Origin: Pseudomonadota bacterium
GTDB taxonomy: Bacteria; Pseudomonadota; Alphaproteobacteria; Micavibrionales; UBA2020
Length of the DNA stretch: 64,000 nucleotides
Direction: 5' to 3'
Assembly: GCA_021849295.1 (NCBI GenBank)
Contig: JAJZTA010000012.1
Location: 1 to 64,000, forward strand
Every line of letters starts with the position of its first letter. The stretch's first letter is position 1. Shown piece after piece: positions 18,741 through 28,516 of the stretch. Under the pieces are notes generated by a model. That model saw only the letters and a list, made by a program, of their open reading frames with translations, did not search any database and had not been told where the DNA came from. Position numbers and translations under genes: made by a program.

Positions 18741-21227
18741 ATGCACAAACTGACAAAACTCACGGCGACGACGGCACTGGTTACCCTCCTTGCAGGATTT
18801 TCATCCCATGCCGCTTATGCTTTAAGCGCCGGCGCGCTTCCTCAGGGCGCGACCGTCGTCGGCGGCAGCGCAACCTTCAGCAATCCGACATCCACCAGCC
18901 TGACGGTCGACCAGAGCACGGAACGCTCGGTCATCAACTGGCAGTCGTTCGATATCGGCAGCAAAGCGTCGGTGCAGTTCGTGCAGCCGGATGCGAGCGC
19001 GCTCACGGTCAACCGCGTCACCGGCTCCTCGACCAACCCCGCGCAGATCCTCGGCACGCTGAAATCCAACGGTCAGGTGATGATCCTCGACCAGAACGGC
19101 GTTCTGTTCGGCAGCAGCGCGGTCATCGACGTCGGCGGCATCATCGCATCGACGGGCGACGTCGACAACACGCAGGTCATGTCCGGTTCCAACAGCATCG
19201 ATATCACCAATATCGGCGGCGGCTCCGTGATCAACCAGGGCAGCATCACCGCGGCGCAGGGCGGCCTTGTCGCGCTGGTCGCGCCCTATGCCGACAATAG
19301 CGGCGTCATCACCGCCAACCTCGGCCGCGTCGAGCTCGCTGCGGGCAGCGCCGTGACTGTGGATCTTTCGGGCGACAACCTCGTGTCCATGGCCGTGACG
19401 GGGCCGGTCGCCAATGCGCTGGCGGCGAACTCCGGCACGATTACGGCGGACGGCGGGCGGATCGCCATGACGGCGCGCGCCGCGGCGGGCGTCGTCAGCG
19501 ACGTCGTGAACATGACGGGCGTTCTGCAGGCGGATACGGTCGGCACGCAAAACGGCGAGATTGTTTTGAGCGGCGGCAGCGCGGGTACGGTCAACGTGGC
19601 CGGCACGGTGAACGCGACGAATGGCGCGACGGGCGGGCGCGTTGACGTGACAGGCAACCAGATTACCTTGAACAATGCGCAGGTCAATGTTTCCGGCACA
19701 AGCGCGGGCGGGCAGGTTTATATCGGCGCCGGCCTCAACGGCGCGCAGGACGGCACGGACGCGCCCGCGGCGACGACGGACATTTCTTCCGGCAGCGTCA
19801 TCAACGCCGACGCGACGGACAATGGCAACGGCGGCACGGTCGTCGCCTGGGGCAACCAGCATGACGGGTTCTACGGCACGATCACGGCGCGCGGCGGCGC
19901 CAACGGCGGCAATGGCGGCATGGTCGAGGTTTCGACCGGCGCGGGCGTCGATTTCTCCGGCATGGTCAATACCACCGCGCCGCAGGGCACTGTCGGCGAA
20001 CTGCTGATCGACCCTGCTTCAGTCTCCATCGGCAACGGCACGCAGACCGTGAGCGGCAGCACTTATCTTGACGCACAGAGCATCGCCGACAGCCTGGTCT
20101 TCACGTCGATCGACATTCAGGGCACCAGCAATATCGACGTGATCAACAGCATCGACCTTTCCACCAGCACTTACGGAACGCCGGTCTATCCGTTGACGCT
20201 GACGACGCCGACGTTTAACCTCGACTACAACATGAACATGGGCGCTTCGAGCCAGCTCGCGCTGGATGTGGCCACAATGAACCTGAACGGCCACATCACG
20301 TCAGGCGGCGCGGATATTCCGCTGTCGCAGGTCAGCAGCACGGCGACGCAGGTGAACGTCATGAGCAACCTTGCCAGCATCCAGCAGGGCATGGATCTCT
20401 CCTCCGCGACGCTGCCGGTCACCGTCAACGTCGCCACCGGATCGTACAATGAAAACCTGACCGTCAACAAGGCGGGGCTGACGCTCTCCGGCATCGTCAA
20501 TACGGCGGGCGCGGGCGCTGATGCGGCGGCGCCGGAACTGTTCGGCACGGCCGCGGGCGGCAACATCATCACCGTTACGGCCAACAACGTGACGATCGAC
20601 GGCTTCCACCTCAATGCGCAGGTCAGCGGCGGCACGCTCGCGAACAGCGCTTACGGCATCTACGCCAGCGGCGTGGACAGCCTGACGGTCAATCAGAATA
20701 CCTTCGACGGCTTCGCCGTTCCGGGGATCTCCACGCCGACGTCGACCAACGTCACGCTGACGTCGAATACCAATATCAACGTGCCGACCACGGGCACGGG
20801 GACAGGCAGCGGCGGCGGCACCGGCGGTACGGACGAGACCGAGAATAGCGACAATAGCGGCGGCGATCATGGCAAACACAAAGACCATGGCCATCATTAC
20901 GGTCAGGACGGCGAACACGGCGTGGAAAATGCGGAGACGCACGCGGCTCCGGAAGCGCAGGGGGCTCTCGATCACGCAGAGCAGGCGGGCCATCAGACCC
21001 AGTCGTCAGATACGCCCGACATCTCCGCCGTCCGCGAGGGCATGGAGGCCGCGCACGCCAAGGCGGAGCAGGCCGAAACAGCCGCTGGCGCCGCTCATCA
21101 CGACGTGGCGGGAGATACCGTCGATATCCGCACGACCACCACGGACGCGCACGATGACGGGCATGACGAACATCATCACAAGAAGAAAGATGATGGAAAA
21201 GACGCGCACCACCACGACAGCCGGTAA
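18741..21227 (+). CDS. Exported filamentous-haemagglutinin-type (TPS domain) protein with His-rich tail
   Basis: An 828-residue exported protein. Residues 1-28 form a Sec signal peptide ending near SHAAYA. A TPS/haemagglutinin-activity domain follows (GATVVGG, INWQSFDIG, VNRVTG, MILDQNGVLFG, with the NPNG-like motif as DQNG). About 450 residues of short Gly/Ser/Thr-rich beta-helix repeats come next, then a parallel-beta-helix-like segment (about 610-680). The last ~120 residues switch to a Gly-rich linker and an acidic, His-rich tail (GKHKDHGHHYGQDGEHG, DEHHHKKKDDGKDAHHHDSR). The tail could bind metal. No TpsB partner lies nearby. Low A+T intergenic sequence upstream carries the promoter. Confidence 0.82.
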   Translation: MHKLTKLTATTALVTLLAGFSSHAAYALSAGALPQGATVVGGSATFSNPTSTSLTVDQSTERSVINWQSFDIGSKASVQFVQPDASALTVNRVTGSSTNPAQILGTLKSNGQVMILDQNGVLFGSSAVIDVGGIIASTGDVDNTQVMSGSNSIDITNIGGGSVINQGSITAAQGGLVALVAPYADNSGVITANLGRVELAAGSAVTVDLSGDNLVSMAVTGPVANALAANSGTITADGGRIAMTARAAAGVVSDVVNMTGVLQADTVGTQNGEIVLSGGSAGTVNVAGTVNATNGATGGRVDVTGNQITLNNAQVNVSGTSAGGQVYIGAGLNGAQDGTDAPAATTDISSGSVINADATDNGNGGTVVAWGNQHDGFYGTITARGGANGGNGGMVEVSTGAGVDFSGMVNTTAPQGTVGELLIDPASVSIGNGTQTVSGSTYLDAQSIADSLVFTSIDIQGTSNIDVINSIDLSTSTYGTPVYPLTLTTPTFNLDYNMNMGASSQLALDVATMNLNGHITSGGADIPLSQVSSTATQVNVMSNLASIQQGMDLSSATLPVTVNVATGSYNENLTVNKAGLTLSGIVNTAGAGADAAAPELFGTAAGGNIITVTANNVTIDGFHLNAQVSGGTLANSAYGIYASGVDSLTVNQNTFDGFAVPGISTPTSTNVTLTSNTNINVPTTGTGTGSGGGTGGTDETENSDNSGGDHGKHKDHGHHYGQDGEHGVENAETHAAPEAQGALDHAEQAGHQTQSSDTPDISAVREGMEAAHAKAEQAETAAGAAHHDVAGDTVDIRTTTTDAHDDGHDEHHHKKKDDGKDAHHHDSR

Positions 21228-21259
21228 CACAGGCTTCGGCAGGGCAAACGGTCGGAAAA

Positions 21260-21772
21260 TCAGCCGATCAGGTTTCTCATTGATTTGAGCTCGTCCAGCA
21301 TGGACTGGAGTTCATCGCGCTTCTTGCTCTTTTGCGGAACGCTGGAGGGCTCTTCCGCCTCGACCTGAACATCGGACGCGGCGACGCGGGCGGTGAGGTT
21401 GCCGCGCGTGCTGTGCAGGAGTTTCTGCACGCCCTTGATGGTGTAGCCTTCCTGATAGAGCAGGTGGTAGATGTTCTTCAACAACTCGATGTCTTCGGGA
21501 CGGTAGTAACGGCGTCCTCCGCCGCGCTTCAGCGGCCTGATCTGGCTGAACTTGCTTTCCCAGAAGCGCAGAACGTGCTGCTGGACTTTCAATTCGTCCG
21601 CCACTTCGCTGATCGTGCGGAAAGCGGAGGGGGCTTTTTCCGGCGCCGCCTTCTTGGCGGTTTTCTTCACGGGGCGGCGGTTGGGGATATTCTGGACGGT
21701 CTGCTTGTCCGTCTGGGGAGAGGTTTTCGGTTCGGACGTGCTGCTTGCAACTGATGACGTTGTCGAGGACAT
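21260..21772 (-). CDS. MerR-family regulator next to ihfA
   Basis: A 170-residue DNA-binding protein. Residues 1-48 are a Ser/Thr/Lys-rich disordered tail. The MerR winged helix ([25 protein letters not shown] ... [15 protein letters not shown]) spans about 50-115, followed by a short coiled coil ([16 protein letters not shown]). No metal-binding cysteines are present. A MerR-type gene in this place after ihfA is a recurrent alphaproteobacterial arrangement from memory; its targets are unknown to me. 58 bases downstream of ihfA, same strand. Confidence 0.85.
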   Translation of the reverse strand: MSSTTSSVASSTSEPKTSPQTDKQTVQNIPNRRPVKKTAKKAAPEKAPSAFRTISEVADELKVQQHVLRFWESKFSQIRPLKRGGGRRYYRPEDIELLKNIYHLLYQEGYTIKGVQKLLHSTRGNLTARVAASDVQVEAEEPSSVPQKSKKRDELQSMLDELKSMRNLIG

Positions 21773-21830
21773 AGGGGAGATGTTCCTTATTTTATTTCTT
21801 ATTTATTATATAGGGGTAGGGGCAGAATAT

Positions 21831-22127
21831 TTATTTTTCGGCGTTAATGCGTTCCTTCAAGACGTTGCTGGCGCGGAAGGTCAGCACACGGCGGGGAAGA
21901 ATGGGAACTTCTTCTCCGGTCTTGGGGTTGCGGCCGATGCGCTGGCGCTTGCTGCGCACCTGAAACGTGCCGAACGAGGAAATCTTGACCATTTCCCCTT
22001 TTTGCAGGGCCTTGCAGATCTCGGAGAGAACTGTTTCCACCAGATCAGCGGATTCGTTTCTGGAAAGACCGACTTGTTCGTAGACGGCTTGGCTCAAGTC
22101 TGCGCGAGTGATTGTCTGGTTGTTCAT
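21831..22127 (-). CDS. ihfA: Integration host factor alpha subunit
   Basis: A 98-residue HU/IHF-family protein that bends DNA as a heterodimer with IHF-beta. [25 protein letters not shown] is the helical dimer part, [11 protein letters not shown] and [12 protein letters not shown] give the DNA-binding arms with the proline that intercalates. The ATG at 22127 is chosen over the track start at 22157: GAGGTG lies 5 bases upstream and the protein then has the normal length. A clear promoter lies 33 bases upstream. Confidence 0.95.
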   Translation of the reverse strand: MNNQTITRADLSQAVYEQVGLSRNESADLVETVLSEICKALQKGEMVKISSFGTFQVRSKRQRIGRNPKTGEEVPILPRRVLTFRASNVLKERINAEK

Positions 22128-22159
22128 GTTGCACCTCAATAAAAGATCAACGTGCAAAC

Positions 22160-22188
22160 ACAGTATCGTTTCGCAATAAGGCAGTCAA
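22160..22188 (-). promoter_or_regulatory. Probable sigma70-type promoter of ihfA
   Basis: On the minus strand TTGACT and TACTGT are separated by 17 bases. The -10 box is about 33 bases upstream of the ihfA ATG, so ihfA and the merR gene can be transcribed apart from fabH. Confidence 0.6.
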
Positions 22189-22260
22189 TACAAAGCGTTG
22201 AGAAATAAAGTTACAGTATTGACATGCTCGAAACCCGCAGATAACAAGGGGTTAGAAGGG

Positions 22261-23238
22261 TCACCAGCGTGCCAGCGCGGCGCCCCATGTAAAGCCTCCG
22301 CCCATCGCTTCCATGAGAATCAGATCGCCGGACCGGATTCGTCCGTCTTCAACCGCCGTGCAAAGCGCGAGGGGAATCGAAGCGGCGGATGTATTGCCAT
22401 GTTGTTCAACGGTTATGACGACGCGTTCCGGCGGCAACCCGAGTTTTTGCGCCGTCGCATCGATGATTCTCTTGTTGGCCTGATGCGGCACGAGCCACTG
22501 AATATCTTTTCCTTCCAGATCATTAGATTTAAGAGCTTCAACCACTACTTCACCCATGCGCGTCACGGCATGGCGGAAAACTTCGCGTCCGTTCATGCGC
22601 ACATGGCCTGTCGTTTGCGTCGTGGCGGGGCCGCCGTCGACATAAAGCTGCCCGCGGTGCGCGCCTTCGGAGTGAAGATGCGTCGAAAGAATGCCGCGAT
22701 CTTTTTTCGTTCCCTTCGCCGCGTCATCCGCTTCAAGAATCACCGCGCCCGCACCATCGCCGAACAGAACGCAGGTGGTGCGGTCGGTCCAGTCGAGCAG
22801 ACTGCTGAAGCGTTCGGCGCCTATCACCAGCGCGCGGTTGATCTGGCCGGATTTCACAAAATTATCGGCCGTCGCCAAGGCATATATAAAGCCGGAGCAG
22901 ACGGCCTGAATGTCGAAGGCGAATCCCTTGTCGCCCATGCCGAGGTTGTCCTGCACGGTGACGGCCGTTGCGGGGAAGGTCTGGTCGGGCGTGGTTGTCG
23001 CAAGGAAGATGGCGTCTATGTCCTTGCCTTCAAGACCCGCCTTTTCGAGGGCGCGGCGTGCGGCGCGCGTCGCCATGTCGGATGTCGTTTCTTTTTTACC
23101 GGCGATATGGCGCGCCTTGATGCCGGTGCGCTGCTCGATCCATTCATTCGAGGTGTCGATGATCCTGGCGAGATCGTCATTGGTCATGACGCCTTCCGGC
23201 AGGTAAGAGCCGCAACCGATGATCTTTGCGCGTCTCAT
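22261..23238 (-). CDS. fabH: 3-oxoacyl-ACP synthase III (KAS III)
   Basis: A 325-residue condensing enzyme that joins acetyl-CoA to malonyl-ACP to start fatty acid synthesis. The catalytic triad is complete: Cys114 in [10 protein letters not shown], His in VPHQANKRI and Asn in [10 protein letters not shown]. Length is normal. It overlaps plsX by 4 bases (ATGA), giving a plsX-fabH operon typical of bacteria. Confidence 0.97.
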   Translation of the reverse strand: MRRAKIIGCGSYLPEGVMTNDDLARIIDTSNEWIEQRTGIKARHIAGKKETTSDMATRAARRALEKAGLEGKDIDAIFLATTTPDQTFPATAVTVQDNLGMGDKGFAFDIQAVCSGFIYALATADNFVKSGQINRALVIGAERFSSLLDWTDRTTCVLFGDGAGAVILEADDAAKGTKKDRGILSTHLHSEGAHRGQLYVDGGPATTQTTGHVRMNGREVFRHAVTRMGEVVVEALKSNDLEGKDIQWLVPHQANKRIIDATAQKLGLPPERVVITVEQHGNTSAASIPLALCTAVEDGRIRSGDLILMEAMGGGFTWGAALARW

Positions 23239-24329
23239 GCAGGCACCGTTTCTTCGGTCACGGAAAGCGCGGGGCTGCCGGAACCGATCCCCATGCTTTC
23301 AAGCTCTTGTGCAACCTTCTTATTAAACTGGATGAGGGCCATTTCGGCCGCCACGCCGATGGCGTTGGCAAAGCCGACGGCGTTCGTGCCGCCGTGGCTT
23401 TTGATGCAGAGGCCCTTGAGGCCCATAAAGCTGGCGCCGTTGTAATGGTTTGGGTCGAGCCGCTTCTTCAATGACAGGAAAGAGGGCAGGGCGATGGCAA
23501 TGCCCGGCAGGCAGAGGACGGTGCCGAACTTTCCAAGCCACGAGGAGAAGAGCGTTTGCTTCACAAGGCTGCCGAGCAGCTTGGCCGTGCCTTCGATGGC
23601 CTTGAGGACAATGTTTCCCGTGAAACCATCGGTGACGACGACGTCGACCGTGCCGCTGCTGATGTCGTCGCCTTCGACGAAGCCGATATATTTGCCCGGC
23701 AGGTGCGCCGCGGCTTCGAGCAGCTCCGCCGCGCCTTTGACGGTTTCGTCGCCCTTCATCTGTTCGGAGCCGACATTGAGCAGGCCGATGCGCGGCTCCG
23801 CCGTTTTCATGATTTCACGTGAGAAAACGCCGCCAAGCGTCGCAAATTCAAGCAAGTTCTGCGGGGAACATTCCACATTCGCGCCGAGATCGAGCATGAC
23901 GACGCCGTGTCCCGCGACCTTTGTCGGCATATAGGTCGCGATGGCGGGGCGTGTGATGCCGGGCAGGGCTTTGAGAACGAATTTCGCCATGGCCATCAAC
24001 GCGCCGGTGTTGCCGGCGGAGACGACACAATGCGCTTCGCCGTTGCCCACGGCGTCGATGGCGAGGCGCATGCTGGAGTTGCGCCCCTGACGGAGCGCGA
24101 CCGAGGGTTTATCTTCGCTGGTAACGTAGTCCGGCGTATGGCGCAGTTCCATCACGGCCTCGAGGCCGGGGTGTTTCTTGATCAGCGGGCCGATCTTCTT
24201 TTCGTCGCCGAAGATAATGAACTTCGCCTGTGGATATTTTTTGCGCGCGAGCCACGCCCCCTCAACAACGATATTGGGCGCATGATCTCCGCCCATGCCG
24301 TCCAGGGATATGACCAGTCCGTTTTCCAA
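23235..24329 (-). CDS. plsX: Phosphate acyltransferase PlsX
   Basis: A 364-residue peripheral membrane enzyme that converts acyl-ACP and phosphate to acyl-phosphate for phospholipid synthesis. [11 protein letters not shown] near the N-terminus, [11 protein letters not shown] and [17 protein letters not shown] are the family motifs. Length is normal. It stands between rpmF (61 bases upstream) and fabH (overlapping), the conserved rpmF-plsX-fabH order. Confidence 0.97.
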   Translation of the reverse strand: MENGLVISLDGMGGDHAPNIVVEGAWLARKKYPQAKFIIFGDEKKIGPLIKKHPGLEAVMELRHTPDYVTSEDKPSVALRQGRNSSMRLAIDAVGNGEAHCVVSAGNTGALMAMAKFVLKALPGITRPAIATYMPTKVAGHGVVMLDLGANVECSPQNLLEFATLGGVFSREIMKTAEPRIGLLNVGSEQMKGDETVKGAAELLEAAAHLPGKYIGFVEGDDISSGTVDVVVTDGFTGNIVLKAIEGTAKLLGSLVKQTLFSSWLGKFGTVLCLPGIAIALPSFLSLKKRLDPNHYNGASFMGLKGLCIKSHGGTNAVGFANAIGVAAEMALIQFNKKVAQELESMGIGSGSPALSVTEETVPA

Positions 24330-24390
24330 AGGGGGTGCCTTTGTTACTTATAGTGGGTTATCGCAGCGGGAAAGCCGCGGCTGGAAGGCT

Positions 24391-24567
24391 TCAGTCAACG
24401 TCGATGACTTGCTGACCTTTGTACATGCCGGTCTTCAGGCAGACATGGTGCGGGCGCACCATTTCACCCGTGTGCTTGTCTTCCACGACAGCGGGAGACT
24501 TGAGCGCATGGTGGGCGCGGCGCATGTCGCGTCTCGACTTCGATGTTTTTCTTTTTGGAACAGCCAT
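24391..24567 (-). CDS. rpmF: 50S ribosomal protein L32
   Basis: A 58-residue ribosomal protein absent from the ORF track because of its size. The reading [20 protein letters not shown] is the classic L32 N-terminus. The central CxxC zinc pairs of some L32 proteins are missing; one Cys remains (HHVCLKTG), as in zinc-free L32 forms. It ends QQVIDVD. It opens the rpmF-plsX-fabH run. Confidence 0.96.
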   Translation of the reverse strand: MAVPKRKTSKSRRDMRRAHHALKSPAVVEDKHTGEMVRPHHVCLKTGMYKGQQVIDVD

Positions 24568-24705
24568 GGTTTGTGTACTCTCTCAAAATTAATCAGCTTC
24601 ATTACATAAGGAAAAATCCCTGATCAGGCAAGAAAAATCACCTGTTCCGACCCCATAAATACGTTTTTTTAAAGAGTTTTTTAATTATTATGAAAAAAAA
24701 ATTAC

Positions 24706-24775
24706 GATTCAAGTTAACCAAGGTTAATTTTATTGGTATAATGGTAGACAGGGTCAAGGTTCAATTAAGGTTTAA
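24706..24775 (+). promoter_or_regulatory. ctrA upstream region with GANTC and TTAA pairs
   Basis: The A+T-rich leader of ctrA contains one GANTC site (GATTC, 24706-24710). A TTAA-N6-TTAA pair follows at 24714-24727 and a TTAA-N3-TTAAC pair at 24765-24775. GANTC is the CcrM methylation target, and TTAA-N7-TTAA(C) is the CtrA box in alphaproteobacteria. These spacings are close but not perfect, so direct CtrA autoregulation is an inference. Confidence 0.5.
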
Positions 24776-24800
24776 CGTCAATCAAAGGGGAATGAAGAGC

Positions 24801-25520
24801 ATGCGGGTTCTACTTGTAGAAGACGACCAGTCCACAGCCAAGAGCATTGAACTGATGCTGAAATCCGACGGCTATGTTGTCGATATGACCGACATGGGCG
24901 AAGACGGGCTCGAAATCGGCAAGCTCTACGAATACGATATCATCATTCTCGATCTGATGCTGCCCGATCTCGACGGCTACGAAGTACTGAAGCGTCTGCG
25001 CGCCGCCAAGGTCGAAACGCCCATTCTGATTCTCTCCGGTTTATCGGAGCTGGACAGCAAGCTCAAGGGCCTCGGCTTCGGCGCCGACGACTATCTCACC
25101 AAGCCCTTCGACAAAAGAGAACTCATGGCGCGCATTCAGGCGATCGTCCGCCGCTCCAAGGGCCACGCGCAGAGCGTGATCAAGACAGGCCCGATCATGG
25201 TCAATCTCGATGCCCGCACCGTCGAGGTCGACAACAAGCAATTGCACCTGACCAGCAAGGAATACGGCATCATCGAGCTGCTCTCCTTGCGCAAAGGCTC
25301 GACCCTGACCAAGGAAATGTTCCTCAACCACCTTTATGGCGGCATGGACGAGCCTGAGGTCAAGATCATCGACGTGTTCATCTGCAAGCTGCGCAAGAAG
25401 ATCGACAAGCTGTCCGCCGACGGCGGCGCCTGCATCGAGACCGTCTGGGGGCGCGGCTACGTGCTGCGCGATCCGAACGGCCTGCCGCAGCAAACCTCGA
25501 AGGAATCCGTTTCGGGATAG
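24801..25520 (+). CDS. ctrA: Cell-cycle response regulator CtrA
   Basis: A 239-residue OmpR-class regulator. The receiver has acidic residues VEDD and the phosphoacceptor Asp51 ([12 protein letters not shown]), then KPFDKREL. The winged-helix domain carries [17 protein letters not shown] and [12 protein letters not shown], near-diagnostic for CtrA. CtrA controls cell-cycle and often motility genes and is phosphorylated through ChpT, also present here at 32.2 kb. I use the ATG at 24801, which gives the normal CtrA length with AAGGGG about 10 bases upstream. The track start at 24690 adds 37 non-homologous residues. Confidence 0.95.
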   Translation: MRVLLVEDDQSTAKSIELMLKSDGYVVDMTDMGEDGLEIGKLYEYDIIILDLMLPDLDGYEVLKRLRAAKVETPILILSGLSELDSKLKGLGFGADDYLTKPFDKRELMARIQAIVRRSKGHAQSVIKTGPIMVNLDARTVEVDNKQLHLTSKEYGIIELLSLRKGSTLTKEMFLNHLYGGMDEPEVKIIDVFICKLRKKIDKLSADGGACIETVWGRGYVLRDPNGLPQQTSKESVSG

Positions 25521-25548
25521 GCTCTCCAGCACCGGTCAGGACTTTCAA

Positions 25549-26481
25549 GTGACTTCTTTCAGTTATGAGACAACGCTGTTGCCGTTGACGTTGCTGGTCG
25601 TGCTCGGCTGGATCGTCGGGCGCTGGCGCAACATCGACGTCAGGCCCATCTCGACCATCGTGATCTATGCCGTCGCGCCGGTTGTCGCCTTCGGGACGAC
25701 GGCGCAGCTTGTTTTCCACGGCAGGATCGTTCTGCTGCCGTTCATCGTCTATACGCTGGCCTGTTTCTGCGGCCTCACGTCCTTTGTGCTGGGGCGGGCG
25801 CTCTTGAAAAAGAAGGACATGCGCTTTCTGCTGCCGGAGGCGACGGGCTGCGGCAACAACGGCTATTTCGGCCTGCCGCTGGCGATGGCGCTGTTCGCCC
25901 CGGCGCAGGTGGGCGTTTACTTCCTCATCATGATGGGTACGTCGATTTTCGAGGCCACGTTCGGCTATTATTTCGTCGGGCGGGGGAACCTGTCCGTCAA
26001 GGATTCGCTCAAGCGCACGGCGGGCATGCCGATCATCTACGCCATCACCGCGGGGCTTATTCTGTCCGCCAACCATATCCCGCTTGCGCCGGGCCTGATC
26101 AAGCTCTGCGACGTGGCGAAGGGCTGCTACGTGACGCTCGGCATGATGATCATCGGCCTTGCGCTGGCCAAGCATAAAAAGCTCTCGTGGGATTTCGATT
26201 TCATCGCGCTGGTGATGTTCGGCAAATATGTCCTCTGGGCCGCGGCCGTCGCGGCGTTCGTCTGGCTCGACGCGCATGTGCTGAAGATATACGACGGCTC
26301 CGTTTACGCCATGATCGCCATTCTCGTCGTCACGCCGTCGGCGGCCAATACGGCGGCCTTCGCCGCGCAGCACGACTTCAAATCGCAGCAGGCGGCGACC
26401 GTCGTGTTCGTGACGACGCTTCTGTCCTTCGCGACCCTGCCTTTTACGCTGCCGCTGCTGTTTACTTTTGTGCCGCACTGA
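25549..26481 (+). CDS. AEC-family (auxin efflux carrier-like) transporter
   Basis: A 310-residue inner-membrane protein with about 10 hydrophobic segments. EATGCGNNGYFGLPLAMAL is the conserved unwound-helix motif of the AEC family, and VVTPSAANTAAFAAQH its repeat-related partner. Members export malate and other organic anions; the substrate is not evident. The best start is GTG at 25549 with AGGA about 8 bases upstream. The track start at 25336 lies inside ctrA in another frame and its first 70 residues are artefactual. The 3' end overlaps cheR convergently by 20 bases. Confidence 0.82.
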   Translation: MTSFSYETTLLPLTLLVVLGWIVGRWRNIDVRPISTIVIYAVAPVVAFGTTAQLVFHGRIVLLPFIVYTLACFCGLTSFVLGRALLKKKDMRFLLPEATGCGNNGYFGLPLAMALFAPAQVGVYFLIMMGTSIFEATFGYYFVGRGNLSVKDSLKRTAGMPIIYAITAGLILSANHIPLAPGLIKLCDVAKGCYVTLGMMIIGLALAKHKKLSWDFDFIALVMFGKYVLWAAAVAAFVWLDAHVLKIYDGSVYAMIAILVVTPSAANTAAFAAQHDFKSQQAATVVFVTTLLSFATLPFTLPLLFTFVPH

Positions 26482-27337
26482 CGGGCGGGACGGGCGCCGC
26501 TGGTTTTTTCTCCGCCATGAATGTGGAATCGTCGCGCACATAAACGCCGCGCACGTTGGCGAGCGGCCTGAAGGCGTCCGATATGCCGATGACGGTTTCC
26601 GCGCCGCCGAGGAACAGGACGCCGTCCTCTCTGGTCGCGCCCTTGAGCGTGGACAGAACTTTGCCCTTGGTGGGCACGTCGAAATAGATCAAAACGTTGC
26701 GGCAGAGAACGATGTCGAAATGGCCGAGGTGCTTCAGGTCGCCCAGCAGGTTGGCCTCCTTGAAGGCGATCATGTCCTTCAGCTCCGGCTTGAACGCCCA
26801 GTTGTCGCCCTGCTTGGTGAAATATTTGACCAGCATCTGGATCGGCAGGCCGCGCTGGACTTCGAACTGCGAATAGACGCCGGCTTTCGCTTGCGCGAGA
26901 ATGTCCTGCGACAGGTCGGTTGCGACGATCTCGAACCGCCAGCCTGCGAGTTGCGGGTGTTCTTTCAGCGTCATGGCGACGGAATAAGGCTCCTGTCCGC
27001 TGGAGCAGGCGGCGGACCAGATGCGCAGGCTTCTTTGCGTCGCGCGCGATTTCAAAAAGACCGGCAGGATGTCCTCTTTCAGGCGCTGGAACGGCGTATT
27101 GTCGCGGAAGAACGACGTTTCGTTGGTCGTCATGGCCTCGACGACCGCGCGGGTCAGCGCCGCGTCCCGGCAGGCCCGCATTTGCCGCGCCAGCCCCTCG
27201 AGGCCGCCCTGAATGCCCTGCTTCTGCGCCAGCGGCAACAGGCGCGATTCGAGCAGGTACAATTTTTCAGGCGTGATGATGAGGCCGGATTCCCTTTTCA
27301 GCAGCTCCTCGAAGAATTTGTAGTCCAGATCGTTCAT
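26462..27337 (-). CDS. cheR: Chemotaxis protein methyltransferase CheR
   Basis: A 291-residue enzyme that methylates receptor glutamates using SAM. The N-terminal helical domain (DYKFFEELLKRESGLII) precedes the Rossmann domain with TTNETSFFRD, WSAACSSGQEPYSVAM (SAM loop), ATDLSQ and CRNVLIYFD. The start is the ATG at 27337, overlapping the cheB stop by 4 bases; the 565-residue track ORF is a read-through from another frame of cheB. No receptor-docking pentapeptide-specific loop could be judged. The C-terminal tail is Pro/Ala-rich. Confidence 0.95.
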   Translation of the reverse strand: MNDLDYKFFEELLKRESGLIITPEKLYLLESRLLPLAQKQGIQGGLEGLARQMRACRDAALTRAVVEAMTTNETSFFRDNTPFQRLKEDILPVFLKSRATQRSLRIWSAACSSGQEPYSVAMTLKEHPQLAGWRFEIVATDLSQDILAQAKAGVYSQFEVQRGLPIQMLVKYFTKQGDNWAFKPELKDMIAFKEANLLGDLKHLGHFDIVLCRNVLIYFDVPTKGKVLSTLKGATREDGVLFLGGAETVIGISDAFRPLANVRGVYVRDDSTFMAEKKPAAPVPPVSAAQK

Positions 27338-28503
27338 GGGGCGCCTCCGGCGGCGGGAGAGGCGCCGCGGTCGGCATATTCGCGCACGGCGTGCGCAAGT
27401 TTGTTCAGCGGCAGCACCTGCGTGCAGACGCCCGCCATGGCGACGGCGCCCGGCATGCCCCAGACGACGCTGGTCGCTTCGTCCTGCGCCAGCACGGTCC
27501 CGCCGGCTTCCGCGAGCTGCTGGCAGGCATTCATGCCGTCCGCGCCCATGCCGGTGAAGATGACGGCGAGGATTTTTTTGCCGTACGCCTCGATGAGGCT
27601 GCGCAGCATGGGGTCGACGGCGGGGCGGCAGAAATTCTCCTGCGCGTCCTGATTGAGCGAGATGATTTTCCGCGCGCCTTCCTGTCTGACGGTCATGTGA
27701 TAGTTGCCCGGCGCAAGATAAACGCGGCCGCCGGTGACGGGCTCTCCGTCCTGACCCTCGCGGCAGTCGAGGCCGGACTGCTTGGAAATATGCTCGGAGA
27801 GAATGGTCGTGAACATCGGCGGCATATGCTGCGTGACGAAGACGGGTTGTTTGAGCGGGCCTTTGAGATCGGTAAAGAATTGCAGCAGGGCCTGCGGGCC
27901 GCCGGTCGAGCTGCCGATGGCGATGACATCCGGCGCCGCTTTGATGATTTCGGGCCGCAGCGTGAATTTTTTGGGCGGCGGCGCGGGGCGGGTGGTTACG
28001 GTTGTTTTCTGCGCGGCGGCGGGGGCCGCGGCAGATTGTTTTCCCGTTCCGCCCCGTTTCTTTCTGGCCAGCATGCCGAGCGAGCGGACTTTCTCGACGA
28101 GGCTGTCGCGGAAATTGTTCGAGCCGGCCAGTTCCTGCGACGTCGGCTTGGCAAGGCATTCCGCCGCGCCCGCCTCGAAGGCCTTGAGCGTGATGGCGGC
28201 GTTGGCCTTGGTGAGCGTCGAGGCGATGATGACCTGCACGTTCGGGTCCGCCTTGAGGATCAGGGGCAGGGCGGTGATGCCGTCCATCACGGGCATCTCG
28301 ATGTCGAGAAGCACGACGTCGTACTTGTCCGGCGCCGTGTTGTTGACGGCCATCTGGCCGTTGGCGACGGAGGAGATGACTTTGATGTCGGGGCTGCTCT
28401 CGATAAAACGGGTGAGAAAGCCGCGGATGACGGCGGAATCGTCCACGACCATGACCCTGATCGGGTTTGCGGCGGAAGGCATGATGTCGGTCGTCGGTGC
28501 CAT
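27334..28503 (-). CDS. cheB: Protein-glutamate methylesterase CheB
   Basis: A 389-residue response-regulator esterase that demethylates and deamidates chemoreceptors. The receiver has VDDS and the phosphoacceptor Asp67 (LLDIEMPVMDG). After an Ala/Pro-rich linker, the esterase triad is complete: Ser in IGSSTGGPQAL, His in VTQHMPP and Asp in GMGADGM. The C-terminus is Ala/Gly-rich. It lies between cheY (13 bases upstream) and cheR (4-base overlap). Confidence 0.96.
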   Translation of the reverse strand: MAPTTDIMPSAANPIRVMVVDDSAVIRGFLTRFIESSPDIKVISSVANGQMAVNNTAPDKYDVVLLDIEMPVMDGITALPLILKADPNVQVIIASTLTKANAAITLKAFEAGAAECLAKPTSQELAGSNNFRDSLVEKVRSLGMLARKKRGGTGKQSAAAPAAAQKTTVTTRPAPPPKKFTLRPEIIKAAPDVIAIGSSTGGPQALLQFFTDLKGPLKQPVFVTQHMPPMFTTILSEHISKQSGLDCREGQDGEPVTGGRVYLAPGNYHMTVRQEGARKIISLNQDAQENFCRPAVDPMLRSLIEAYGKKILAVIFTGMGADGMNACQQLAEAGGTVLAQDEATSVVWGMPGAVAMAGVCTQVLPLNKLAHAVREYADRGASPAAGGAP

Positions 28504-28516
28504 GCCTCGCGCCCCC

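Noticed and set aside
24690-24800. Longer N-terminus for CtrA
   Set aside because: Adds 37 residues not seen in CtrA proteins and covers the promoter motifs; AAGGGG supports the ATG at 24801.
26462-28159. 565-residue version of CheR
   Set aside because: The N-terminal half is an out-of-frame reading of cheB; true CheR begins at 27337 with an ATGA overlap.
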